NCBI GenBank assembly: GCA_963847615.1
Contig: CAWKAN010000015.1
Location: 45,011-109,010, forward strand
Reading direction: 5' to 3'
DNA: 64,000 nucleotides
From: Palsa-883 sp963847615
Lineage (GTDB): Bacteria; Pseudomonadota; Alphaproteobacteria; Acetobacterales; Acetobacteraceae
Of the stretch, positions 26,463-34,899 are shown piece by piece. Numbering within the stretch: position 1 is the stretch's first letter; each line of letters starts with the position of its first letter. Made by a program: the position numbers and the translations under genes. The notes beneath the pieces are model-generated. The model did no database searches, was not told the DNA's origin, and worked only from the letters and a program-made list of their open reading frames with translations.

Positions 26463-27882
26463 TCACCCGTTGGACCTAAGCCACGGCGCAGGATCGATCG
26501 GCTGGCCGTCGCGCCGCAACTCGACATACAGCGCCGGGCGGGCCCCTCCCTGGCCCGGGGTCCAGCCCGGCATCGCGCCGACGGGTTCGCCGGCCCGCAC
26601 AAGCTGGCCCACCGCGGCATCCAGCTTTTGAAACCCGGACATCACCGCATGGTAGCCGCCACCGCAATCGACGATCAACAACAGTCCGTAGCTGCGGAAC
26701 GGCGCGGCGAACACCACCCGCCCGCCGCATATCGCAACCACGCGGGCGTCGGGTGGCGCCTGATAGGTGATGCCGGTCGCCGGTCCGGCGTCGCTCGGGG
26801 CACCCCAGCCGCGCAGTACCGGTGCCGGCCACCGGCGCGGTGAGCTGGCCGCCCGGCGCGGCGCCGCTGGGCAGGCTGGCGGTGGTGGCGGGCGTGTCCA
26901 GCGCCCGCTGCCGCCGCCGCGCGGCGTCCGCTTCCGCCGTCTGGTGGCGCCGCTCGGCGCGCGTCTCCTCGGCCTTGGCGCGGCGTTCGGCGGCGCGGTG
27001 CCCGGCGTCCAGGGCGGCGAGCACGGCGCGCAGCGTATCGGCCCGCGCCGCCGCGTCGGCCGCCTCGCGTGCGGCGGCGGTGGCGGCGTCCATCGCCGTG
27101 CGCCGATCCGCCTCGGTGGCGGCGATTTGCCGGTCGAGTTCCTGCGCCTGCGCCGCCTGCGCCGCCTCGGCCGCGGCAAGCTGCGGCATTTCCGCCGCCA
27201 GGGCGCGCGCGGCCTGCGCCGCCTCGGTCCGCGCCTGGCGCAGCGCCACCGCCTCCGCCTCGATCCGGTGCGACAGGAAGCTCAGTACCAGCAGCCCGCG
27301 CACCGCATCCTCGGTCGAGCCCGGCGTGGCCAGCAGCGTCTCGGTCGGATACAGCGACAGCCGCTCGACCACCGGTAGCAAGGGCGCCAGGGCGGCGCCG
27401 CGCGCCTTCAGCCTGGCCTCGGCCGCCTGGCGCGCCTGGGCCAGGGCGTCGATCCGGTGCGCCACCGCCAGCGTGCTGGCTTCCGCGTCGTGCAACCTGG
27501 CGGCCGCTTCGATGCGGGCGGCGGCAAGGTGCTGCTCGGCCTCGGCCGCGGCGGCGGCCCGGGCATCGGCCGCGCGCTGTGCCGCCAGGCTGTCGGCCCG
27601 CGCGCGCTCGGTGTCCTGCAATTGCTGGCGCGCTGTGCCGCTGTCCGCGGGCGCGCCCGGCGGCGCCGCTGCCGCCTGGGTCGGCGGGCCCAGCGTCGTC
27701 AGCGCCAGCGTCGTCAGCGCCAGGGCTGTTATCCCCTGGGCCGTGATCCCCAGGGTTGTTATCCCCACGGCCGTTATCCCCTGGGCCGTGCTTCCCAGGG
27801 GTGTGGTGCCCAGGGGCGCGATCCCCAAGGTCGCGATCCCCACGGTCGCGATCCGCAGGATGGCACGCCGCGGGACCGTCAT
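26463..27882 (-). CDS. EnvC-like murein hydrolase activator, frameshift near 26822
   Basis: About 473 residues when two frames are joined. A signal-peptide-like start (MTVPRRAILRIATVGIATLG) leads into a five-residue repeat, then a long Ala/Glu/Arg coiled coil (for example EAEQHLAAARIEAAARLHDAE) that includes the EnvC-type segment LSLYPTETLLATPGSTEDAVR. The C-terminal LytM-like domain continues in the other frame with VLRGWGAPSDAGPATGITYQ, YGLLLIVDCGGGYHAVMSGF and GQGGARPALYVELRRDG. An extra G near GGCACCGGTACTG breaks the frame. LytM residues look degenerate, as in EnvC, which activates amidases rather than cutting murein. An ATG at 27948 inside gpmI is an alternative start. Confidence 0.78.
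27691..27855. repeat. 15-bp tandem repeat in the EnvC N-terminus
   Basis: Eleven consecutive 15-bp units, for example CTGGGCCGTGATCCC (27736-27750), CAGGGTTGTTATCCC and CACGGCCGTTATCCC. The first two units are identical copies of CAGCGTCGTCAGCGC. On the coding strand they give hydrophobic pentads such as TTLGI, TAQGI and TAVGI within the signal region, lengthening it far beyond a normal signal peptide. Confidence 0.9.
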
Positions 27883-27925
27883 CCCCCCGGCGAGGACAAC
27901 GCCGCGGCGGTCGATGACCCGCCGG

Positions 27926-29485
27926 CTACGCGGCTGCCTTCGGCGCATGGTCTTGCGGCAAGGGGCCGAGGATCAGCGACGCACCGGTCATTTCAGCCGG
28001 CTTCGGCAGGCCCATCAGCGCGAGCAGGGTGGGCGCAATGTCGGCCAGGCGGCCGTCGCGCAGCGCCTCGGCGCCGCCGCCGACCAGCAGGACCGGCACG
28101 GGATTGGTGGTGTGCGAGGTGTGCGGGCCGCCGGTGGCGGGGTCCTTCATCAGCTCGCAGTTGCCGTGATCGGCGGTGACCAGCAGCGCGCCGCGCTGCC
28201 AGCGCACCGCCTCGGCGATCCGCCCCAGCGCGGTGTCGACCGTCTCCACCGCCTTGATCGCCGCCGGCAGGCTGCCGGTGTGGCCGACCATGTCGGGGTT
28301 GGCGAAGTTCAGCACGATCAGGTCGTATTTCGCCGTCCCGATCGCCGCCACCGCCTTGTCGGTCAGCTCGGAGGCCGACATCTCCGGCTGCAGATCATAG
28401 GTGGCGACCTTCGGCGAGGGCACCATGATGCGGTCCTCGCCGGGAAACCGCGTCTCCTGCCCGCCGTTCAGGAAGTAGGTGACGTGCGGGTATTTCTCGG
28501 TCTCCGCCATGCGCAGCTGGGTCCGCCCGGCCGCGGCGGTGATTTCGCCCAGCAGGTGATGGAGCGGCTCCGGCGGGAACATCACGTCGAGGAACGGCGC
28601 CAGGTCATCGGAATACCGCGTCATGCCGACCGCAGCGGCGAAGCGCGGCAGGCGGGGGCGGGGAAATCCGTCGAAGCCGGGATCGAGCAGCGCGCCGAGG
28701 ATCTCGCGCACCCGGTCGGCGCGGAAGTTGAAGCATAGGATGCCGTCGCCGTCGCGCATCCCGCGGTAGTCGCCGATCGCGGCGGGGACGACGAACTCGT
28801 CGAACACGCCGTGCGCGTAGGCGTCGCGCACGGCGTCCACCGGGTCGGCGAAACGGGCACCGTCGGCGTCCGTCAGGACCCGGTAGGCCTTGGCGACGCG
28901 GTCCCAGCGCTTGTCGCGATCCATGGCGTAGTAACGGCCGCAGACGGTGCCGATCGGCACGCCCGCCGGCAGCGCGGCGGCCACCCGGGCAAGGTCGTCC
29001 GCCGCGGATTGCGGCGGCGTGTCGCGCCCGTCGGTGAAGGCGTGCAGCACCGTCGGCACCCCGGCCGCCTGCAACAGCCTCGCCAGCGCGACGGCATGGT
29101 CCTCGTGCGAGTGCACCCCGCCGGGCGAGACCAGGCCCATCAGATGGCACGTCCCGCCCGAGGCCTTCAGCCGGCCGACCAGCGCGGTGAACGCCGATGC
29201 CCTGCCGATCGTGCCATCGGCGACCGTATCGCCGATCCGCACCAGCTCCTGGCGCACCACCCGGCCCGCGCCGATGTTGAGATGGCCGACCTCGGAGTTG
29301 CCCATTTGCCCCTCCGGCAGGCCCACATCGCGGCCGGAGGTCCGCAGAAGCGCGTGCGGACAGGTCTGCCAGAGCTGGGTGAAGGCCGGCGTGCGCGCCA
29401 GCCGCACGGCATTGTCGGCGGTCTCCTCGCGCCAGCCGAAGCCGTCGAGGATGACCAGCATCACCGGCCGAATTGCCTGCGCCAT
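27926..29485 (-). CDS. gpmI: 2,3-bisphosphoglycerate-independent phosphoglycerate mutase
   Basis: A 519-residue metalloenzyme that interconverts 3- and 2-phosphoglycerate in glycolysis. Metal-binding and catalytic motifs are intact: VILDGFGWREETADNAV (N-terminal Asp), QMGNSEVGHLNIGAGRVVRQ with the nucleophilic Ser, SPGGVHSHEDH, DGRDTPP, and the C-terminal VLNFANPDMVGHTG and LVTADHGNCELM. ATG 29485 follows an upstream GTG two codons earlier; the ATG starts the conserved segment. The EnvC-like gene begins close to, or within, its 3' end, a linkage also seen in other alphaproteobacteria. Confidence 0.96.
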   Translation of the reverse strand: MAQAIRPVMLVILDGFGWREETADNAVRLARTPAFTQLWQTCPHALLRTSGRDVGLPEGQMGNSEVGHLNIGAGRVVRQELVRIGDTVADGTIGRASAFTALVGRLKASGGTCHLMGLVSPGGVHSHEDHAVALARLLQAAGVPTVLHAFTDGRDTPPQSAADDLARVAAALPAGVPIGTVCGRYYAMDRDKRWDRVAKAYRVLTDADGARFADPVDAVRDAYAHGVFDEFVVPAAIGDYRGMRDGDGILCFNFRADRVREILGALLDPGFDGFPRPRLPRFAAAVGMTRYSDDLAPFLDVMFPPEPLHHLLGEITAAAGRTQLRMAETEKYPHVTYFLNGGQETRFPGEDRIMVPSPKVATYDLQPEMSASELTDKAVAAIGTAKYDLIVLNFANPDMVGHTGSLPAAIKAVETVDTALGRIAEAVRWQRGALLVTADHGNCELMKDPATGGPHTSHTTNPVPVLLVGGGAEALRDGRLADIAPTLLALMGLPKPAEMTGASLILGPLPQDHAPKAAA

Positions 29486-29550
29486 GACCACCTCTCCCGT
29501 CTACCCCGCCACCTGCGTAGCGCCCGGCGCTGGCCGGAACAAGGCGGCAG

Positions 29551-29703
29551 GGAACGAAGCCAGGCCAGGGGCTTGCCCCTGGACCCCACCAAGGGCTCCG
29601 CCCCTGGATCCGCCAGGGCGAGCCCTGGAACCCTCCCCTCCCCACACTCCCGTCTGGGTCCGGGCGCCCTTGGCGGGGGCAGCCCCTGGCCTGGCTTCGT
29701 TCC
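29551..29703. repeat. GC-rich nested-palindrome element, copy 3
   Basis: Bounded by GGAACGAAGCCAGG and CCTGGCTTCGTTCC, with internal hairpins such as CCAGGGGCTTGCCCCTGG and GCCAGGGCGAGCCCTGG and the conserved stretch CCCCTCCCCACACTCCC. It lies between gpmI and tRNA-Gly and lacks the intact long central palindrome. It is the shortest of the interior copies. Confidence 0.83.
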
Positions 29704-29766
29704 GGCGTGATTGCGCGCCGGGCATGCGGCCGGTAAATCAGCCTCTCGTCATGCGCGTCTTCGTTT

Positions 29767-29840
29767 GCGGGTGTAGCTCAATGGTAGAGCCCCAGCCTTC
29801 CAAGCTGGTTATGCGGGTTCGATTCCCGTCACCCGCTCCA
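29767..29840 (+). tRNA. tRNA-Gly (anticodon TCC)
   Basis: A complete 74-nt cloverleaf. The acceptor stem GCGGGTG pairs with CACCCGC, the D-arm reads TAGCTCAATGGTAGAGC, the anticodon loop is CTTCCAA (anticodon TCC) on a 5-bp stem, and the T-arm contains GGTTCGATTCC. The terminal CCA is encoded at 29838-29840. It decodes GGA and GGG. Confidence 0.96.
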
Positions 29841-29866
29841 CGCCCTGGAGCTCCTGCCTGCCAGTG

Positions 29867-31105
29867 ATGACCGGGCATGTCCACGTGATTGGCGCCGGCC
29901 TCGCCGGGCTGTCGGCAGCGCTCGCGCTGGTCGAGGCCGGGCGCGCCGTGACGGTCTACGAGGCCGGACCGGCGGCCGGCGGGCGGTGCCGGTCGTATTT
30001 CGATCGCGAGCTGGGCCTGACGATCGACAACGGCAATCACCTGCTGCTGTCGGGCAACCGCGCGGCGATGCGCTATGTCGACGCGATCGGCGGTCGCGCG
30101 GCCCTGGGCGGGCCGGCCGAGGCGATGTTTCCGTTCGTCAACCTGGCGGACGGACGGCGTTGGACCCTGCGCCCCAATTCCGGGCCGCGCCCCTGGTGGG
30201 TGCTGTCGCGCGCCCGCCGCGTGCCGGGCACCGGGCCGCTGGACTATCTGGCGCTGCGCCGGATTCTGCGCCTGCGCGACGACACCACCGTCCATGCCGC
30301 GTTCCACCAGGAGCCGCTGTACCGCCCGCTGATCGCGCCGCTGACCATTGCCGCGCTCAACACCCAGCCCGAGCAGGCGCTGGCCCGGCTGCTGGCGGCG
30401 GTGTTGCGGGAGACGCTGCTGGCCGGCGGCGCGGCCTGCGTGCCGCTGTTTCCGCGCGGCGGCCTGTCGGCGGCGCTGATCGATCCGGCGGTGGCGCTGC
30501 TGACCCGGCGGGGGGCGGCGTTCCACTTCGCGCGGCGGATCGCCGGGCTGGACATCGTCGATGGGCGGGTGATCGGCCTGGCCGGACCGGATGGGCCGAT
30601 TGCGCTCGGCCAGGCGGACAGCGTGGTGCTGGCGGTGCCGCCCTGGGTGGCGGCGGACCTGCTGCCCGGCGTGCTGGCGCCGACCGCGTTCGAGGCGATC
30701 GTCAACGTGCATTTCCGGGTCGCGGCCGATCCCGGGCCGGCCGGTTTCGTCGGCCTGCTCGGCGGCACCGCGGAGTGGGTGTTCGTCAAGCCGGGCCATG
30801 TCTCCACCACCACCAGCGCCGCCGGCCGGCTGGCGAACTCGGAGGCCGCGCGGATTGCCGCGTCGGTCTGGCCGGAGGTGCGCGCGGCGCTGCGGCTGAG
30901 CGGGCCGATGCCGCCCTGGCGTGTGGTGAAGGAGCGGCGCGCCACCGTCGCGGCGACAGCGGCGCAGGAGCGGCGTCGGCCGGGCGCGCGCACCGCGCTG
31001 GCCAACCTGGCGCTGGCCGGCGACTGGACCGCGACCGGCTTGCCCGGCACCATCGAAGGTGCGATCAGGTCCGGCGAAACCGCCGCCGCACTGTTGGCCG
31101 GCTGA
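29867..31105 (+). CDS. hpnE: Hydroxysqualene dehydroxylase HpnE
   Basis: A 412-residue FAD enzyme. The N-terminal dinucleotide-binding motif is VHVIGAGLAGLSAALALVEA with the acidic strand end VYEAGPAAGGRCRS, then DNGNHLLLSGN; the C-terminal FAD contact is LALAGDWTATGLPGTIEGAI. HpnE reduces hydroxysqualene to squalene, the last step before cyclisation. The ATG at 29867 overlaps a GTG one codon earlier. Squalene-hopene cyclase follows 28 bp downstream, which settles the assignment against other phytoene-desaturase relatives. hpnC and hpnD are not in the window. Confidence 0.93.
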   Translation: MTGHVHVIGAGLAGLSAALALVEAGRAVTVYEAGPAAGGRCRSYFDRELGLTIDNGNHLLLSGNRAAMRYVDAIGGRAALGGPAEAMFPFVNLADGRRWTLRPNSGPRPWWVLSRARRVPGTGPLDYLALRRILRLRDDTTVHAAFHQEPLYRPLIAPLTIAALNTQPEQALARLLAAVLRETLLAGGAACVPLFPRGGLSAALIDPAVALLTRRGAAFHFARRIAGLDIVDGRVIGLAGPDGPIALGQADSVVLAVPPWVAADLLPGVLAPTAFEAIVNVHFRVAADPGPAGFVGLLGGTAEWVFVKPGHVSTTTSAAGRLANSEAARIAASVWPEVRAALRLSGPMPPWRVVKERRATVAATAAQERRRPGARTALANLALAGDWTATGLPGTIEGAIRSGETAAALLAG

Positions 31106-31133
31106 ACCCCCGGCCAAGACCCCAGCCAGGACC

Positions 31134-33041
31134 ATGGACGCCGCCGTTCCCGAACACCGCCTGACCGCCGCGATGGCGCGCGCGACCGCCGCGTTGTGCG
31201 CGCACCAGCGCGCCGACGGGCATTTCGTCTTCGAGCTGGAGGCGGATGCGACGATCCCGGCGGAATATGTGCTGCTGGAGCACTTCCTCGACCGGATGGA
31301 TGCTGCATTGGAACGAAAGATCGGCGTCTACCTGCGTGAGGTGCAGGGCGCGCACGGCGGCTGGCCGCTGTTCCATGATGGGGCGTTCAACCTGTCGTGC
31401 AGCGTCAAGGCATATTTCGCGCTGAAGGCGATCGGCGACGATCCCGAGGCACCGCACATGCGCCGCGCCCGCGCCGCGATCCTGGCCGCCGGCGGGGCGG
31501 AGCGCAGCAACGTGTTCACCCGCGCCCAGCTCGCGCTGTTCGGGCAGGTGCCGTGGCGCGCGGTGCCGGTGATGCCGCTCGAGATCATGCACCTGAAGCT
31601 GTGGTTTCCGTTCCACCTCAGCAAGGTGTCGTACTGGTCGCGCACCGTGATCGTGCCGCTGCTGGTGCTGATGGCGAAACAGCCGCGCGCGCGCAATCCG
31701 CGCGGCGTGCACGTGGCGGAGCTGTTTTGCACGCCGCCGGAACGGATCACCGACTGGATTCGCGGACCGTATCGCTCGGCCTGGGGACGGTTCTTCAAGG
31801 GCGTCGATGTTCTGCTGCGCGCCGCCCAGCCGTGGCTCCCCCGCCGTGGCAGGGAACGCGCGGTGGCCAAGGCGGTCGCCTTCGTCACCGCGCGGCTGAA
31901 CGGCGACGATGGCCTGGGCGGCATCTACCCGGCGATCGCCAACAGCGTGATGATGTTCGACACGCTGGGCTATCCGCCCGACCATCCGCCGGCCGAGACC
32001 GCGTGGCGCGCGGTGCGCAAGCTGCTGGTGATCGAGGACGAACGTGCCTATTGCCAGCCCTGCCTGTCGCCGGTCTGGGACACCAGCCTGGCCGGCCACG
32101 CGCTGGCCGAGGCCGGCATCGAAACGGATCGCGCCTGTGCCTGGCTGAAGCCGCGGCAGATCACCGAGGTCATCGGCGACTGGAGCGTGCGGCGCCCGGG
32201 CCTGGCGCCCGGCGGCTGGGCGTTCCAGTACGAGAACCCGCACTACCCCGATGTCGATGACACCGCCGTGGTCGGCATGTTGCTGCACCGCAACGGCGAT
32301 CCGGCGTACGCGGCGGCGATTGCCCGTGCCCGCGACTGGATCATCGGCATGCAGTCCGCCGACGGCGGCTGGGGCGCGTTCGATCCGGAGAACACGCATC
32401 TCTACCTGAACCACATTCCGTTCGCCGATCACGGCGCGCTGCTCGATCCGCCGACCGCGGACGTCACCGCGCGCTGCGTGTCGTTCCTGGCGCAGATCGG
32501 CCTGCCCCCCGACGCCCCGGTGCTGGCGCGCGCGCTCAGCTTCCTGCGCCGCGAGCAGGCGGCGGACGGCAGCTGGTTCGGCCGCTGGGGCACCAATTAC
32601 ATCTACGGCACCTGGTCGGTGCTGTGCGCGCTGAACGCCGCCGGCGTGCCGGGCGACGACCCGGCGATGCGTCGCGCGGTGGACTGGCTGGGCGGGGTGC
32701 AGCGCGACGACGGCGGCTGGGGCGAGGACGCGGAAAGCTACGCCGGCGCCCCGCCCGGGCGCTACAAGGCGAGCACGGCGAGCCAGACCGCCTGGGCACT
32801 GCTCGGCCTGATGGCGGCGGGCGCGGTGGACCATCCTGCGGTGGCGCGCGGCATCGCGTATTTGCTGGCAACCCAGCGCGACGACGGGGAATGGACCGAG
32901 CTGCCGTACACCGCCGTGGGTTTCCCACGGGTGTTCTATCTGCGCTACCACGGCTATCGGCGGTATTTCCCTACCATGGCGCTGGCCCGCTACCACTCGC
33001 TGCAGCAGGGCAATTCCAAGCGGGTGGCGTTTGGCTTCTAG
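31134..33041 (+). CDS. shc: Squalene-hopene cyclase
   Basis: A 635-residue class II terpene cyclase, which forms hopene from squalene at the inner membrane. The catalytic acid motif DVDD is at residues 373-376 (YPDVDDTAVV). Several QW repeats are visible, including QSADGGWGAFDPEN, QRDDGGWGEDAESY and QAADGSWFGRWG. Length and order match bacterial cyclases. It is flanked by hpnE and hpnG in one operon: the hpnG start overlaps its stop. Confidence 0.97.
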   Translation: MDAAVPEHRLTAAMARATAALCAHQRADGHFVFELEADATIPAEYVLLEHFLDRMDAALERKIGVYLREVQGAHGGWPLFHDGAFNLSCSVKAYFALKAIGDDPEAPHMRRARAAILAAGGAERSNVFTRAQLALFGQVPWRAVPVMPLEIMHLKLWFPFHLSKVSYWSRTVIVPLLVLMAKQPRARNPRGVHVAELFCTPPERITDWIRGPYRSAWGRFFKGVDVLLRAAQPWLPRRGRERAVAKAVAFVTARLNGDDGLGGIYPAIANSVMMFDTLGYPPDHPPAETAWRAVRKLLVIEDERAYCQPCLSPVWDTSLAGHALAEAGIETDRACAWLKPRQITEVIGDWSVRRPGLAPGGWAFQYENPHYPDVDDTAVVGMLLHRNGDPAYAAAIARARDWIIGMQSADGGWGAFDPENTHLYLNHIPFADHGALLDPPTADVTARCVSFLAQIGLPPDAPVLARALSFLRREQAADGSWFGRWGTNYIYGTWSVLCALNAAGVPGDDPAMRRAVDWLGGVQRDDGGWGEDAESYAGAPPGRYKASTASQTAWALLGLMAAGAVDHPAVARGIAYLLATQRDDGEWTELPYTAVGFPRVFYLRYHGYRRYFPTMALARYHSLQQGNSKRVAFGF

Positions 33042-33726
33042 GCCGGGACTGGTCGTCGGTCTGGCTTCCGAGGCACGGCTCGCGGGTTCGCTCGGCTGGC
33101 CGCTCGCGATCGGCGGCGGCACGGCGGCGGGCGCGGAGGCCGCTGCACGGCGCATGGTGCAGGCCGGCGCGACCAGCCTGATCAGCTTTGGCCTGGCCGG
33201 CGGCCTGGACCCCAGGCTGCGACCGGGAACCGTCGTGATCGCGACCGAGGTTCTGTGCCTGCTTCGCCATGACCCGCAAACCAGCGCGAGGCAGCCGCCA
33301 CGGGATGTCCGCCACTTCCCGACCGATGCCGCGCTCTCGCGCCGGCTCGGCGGCACGACCGGACATGCGGTGCTCGGCGCGGCTGGGATTGTCGCCCGGA
33401 CCGACGCCAAGCGCGACCTCTGGCAGGCCACCGGCGCCGCCGCGGTGGACCTGGAAAGCGGCGCTGTCGCGCGCGTCGCCACCGCGCATGGGCTGCCCTT
33501 CGCCGTGCTGCGGGCGATCTGCGATCCGGCCGGACGCGACCTGCCGCCGGCCGCGCTGATCGCGCTCGACCGGCATGGCGCCATCGGGCTGGCGCGCGTG
33601 CTCGGCTCGGTGCTGGCGCGCCCCGGGCAGTTACCGGCGTTGCTGCGACTTGCCGCCGATGCGGCGGCGGCACGCCGTGCGTTGCGCGAAGCCGTCGTCG
33701 CCGTAGGGCGGATCAGCGCAGCGTGA
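33031..33726 (+). CDS. hpnG: Hopanoid-associated phosphorylase HpnG
   Basis: A 231-residue nucleoside-phosphorylase-fold protein, LVVGLASEARLAGSLGWPLA at the N-terminus, SFGLAGGLDPRLRPGTVV and the base/ribose-binding region AVDLESGAVARVA. HpnG removes adenine from adenosylhopane during bacteriohopanepolyol synthesis. The frame begins at a TTG (33031) that overlaps the cyclase stop by 11 bases. No ATG or GTG occurs before the conserved first strand, so a TTG start with coupled translation is the best choice. The 3' end lies within a palindrome at 33700-33773. Confidence 0.88.
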   Translation: MASRPGLVVGLASEARLAGSLGWPLAIGGGTAAGAEAAARRMVQAGATSLISFGLAGGLDPRLRPGTVVIATEVLCLLRHDPQTSARQPPRDVRHFPTDAALSRRLGGTTGHAVLGAAGIVARTDAKRDLWQATGAAAVDLESGAVARVATAHGLPFAVLRAICDPAGRDLPPAALIALDRHGAIGLARVLGSVLARPGQLPALLRLAADAAAARRALREAVVAVGRISAA

Positions 33727-33773
33727 TCCGCCATCGTGGTGGCGGATTGCGCTGCGCTGATCCGCCCTACGGC
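33700..33773. repeat. CGTAGGGCGGA-family palindrome between hpnG and xerD
   Basis: Perfect 23-bp arms (33700-33722 and 33751-33773) starting GCCGTAGGGCGGATCAGCGC, with an inner hairpin ATCCGCC/GGCGGAT inside the 28-bp centre. It covers the 3' ends of the convergent hpnG and xerD genes and could act as a bidirectional terminator. The same sequence family recurs at 44948-45065. Confidence 0.9.
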
Positions 33774-34660
33774 GCCGCGGCGCGCGCCAGCGGGTGGTGC
33801 GCCTCGACCAGGCGTTGCAGCCGCTCGGCCAGCACATGGGTATAGATCTGCGTCGTGGCGATGTCGGCGTGGCCCAGCAGCAGTTGCAGGCTGCGCAGGT
33901 CGGCGCCATGCGCCAGCAGGTGCGAGGCGAACGAGTGCCGCAGCACATGCGGCGAGACCCGCGCCGGATCGAGGCCGGCCGCCAGCGCCACCAGCTTCAG
34001 CATCTGCCCGAAGCCCTGCCGGGTCATCGGCTGGCGCGCATCGCGTCCGGGGAACAGCCAGCGCGTTGCCGCCGTGTCCTGCTGCGCCACCAACGCCGCC
34101 GCCGCCGCCTTCGCCGCCTCCGACAGCGGCACGATGCGCTCCTTGCCGCCCTTGCCGCGGATCATCAGCACCGAGGCGTCGCCGGCCAGCGCGCGGCGCG
34201 GCAGGCCCAGCAGCTCCGAGACGCGCAGCCCGGTCGCGTACAGGATCTCCAGCGCCGCCTTCGCGGTCAGGCCGTGCAGGTCCGGGCGGGTGCCGGCCGT
34301 CTCCAGCAACGCCTCGACCTCCGGCTCGGATAGGTATTTCGGCAGCGCACGCGGCAACTTCGGCGCATCCAGCAGCGCGGTCGGATCGTCGGTCCGCACG
34401 CCCTCGCGCAGCAGGAAGCGATGGAACTGGCGCAGTGCCGACAGCCGCCGCGCCGCGGTGCGCGCGGCCAGCCCGGCGCGTGCCAGCCCGGCCATGTAGC
34501 CCTGCAGCACCGCGGCCTCCGCCCGCGCCGGGCTGGCCCCGCGCGCGGCGGCGAAGGCGGCGAAATCCGTCAGGTCCGCCGCGTAGGCCAGCAGCGTGTT
34601 GCGCGCCGCGCCGCGCTCGGCGGCCAGCATTTCCAGGAACGCCTCGACGTGCCGATCCAT
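33767..34660 (-). CDS. xerD: Tyrosine recombinase XerD
   Basis: A 297-residue tyrosine recombinase with the SAM-like N-terminal domain and full catalytic set: Arg146 in YATGLRVSELLG, Lys in RGKGGKERIVPL, His238 and Arg241 in HVLRHSFASHLL, His264 in LLGHADIATTQ, nucleophile Tyr273 in IYTHV. Length and motif spacing match XerD, which resolves chromosome dimers at dif with XerC. No dif-like site was seen nearby. In many alphaproteobacteria xerD lies beside aroK, as here. Confidence 0.92.
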   Translation of the reverse strand: MDRHVEAFLEMLAAERGAARNTLLAYAADLTDFAAFAAARGASPARAEAAVLQGYMAGLARAGLAARTAARRLSALRQFHRFLLREGVRTDDPTALLDAPKLPRALPKYLSEPEVEALLETAGTRPDLHGLTAKAALEILYATGLRVSELLGLPRRALAGDASVLMIRGKGGKERIVPLSEAAKAAAAALVAQQDTAATRWLFPGRDARQPMTRQGFGQMLKLVALAAGLDPARVSPHVLRHSFASHLLAHGADLRSLQLLLGHADIATTQIYTHVLAERLQRLVEAHHPLARAAAP

Positions 34661-34681
34661 TCAGGGCGGTCCAGGGGCGGT

Positions 34682-34825
34682 TCAGTTGGTCTGGAACCGG
34701 TCGTTCGGCAGCACCTTCTCGACCGTCTGGACGTGCGGCGTCGGCGGGAAGGCGCCCAGGTAGGCGAACCCCACCGCCAGCGCGACCAGGCAGGCGGCGA
34801 GCAGGATCAGGACGACGCGGGCCAT
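34682..34825 (-). CDS. Small single-helix membrane protein
   Basis: A 47-residue protein: a membrane helix (VVLILLAACLVALAVGFAYL) then a short periplasmic tail PTPHVQTVEKVLPNDRFQTN. It lies 21 bp before the xerD start and divergent from aroKB. Short proteins of this pattern with a VEKxLPxxRF tail occur between xerD and aroK in related genomes, but no function is known to me. The ATG gives the shortest frame beginning at the helix. Confidence 0.7.
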   Translation of the reverse strand: MARVVLILLAACLVALAVGFAYLGAFPPTPHVQTVEKVLPNDRFQTN

Positions 34826-34899
34826 GCTGTGCGGGCCGACTCCGGTTGCCGGGGCCTCGCGTGGCCTCGGTGTGGGGCGGTGTGCTAGCCTTGCCCTCC

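Noticed and set aside
33767..34660. XerD as an integrase of a genomic island next to tRNA-Gly
   Set aside because: The protein matches chromosomal XerD and the adjoining aroKB linkage is conserved; the tRNA is 4 kb away with hopanoid genes between, and no att repeats were seen.
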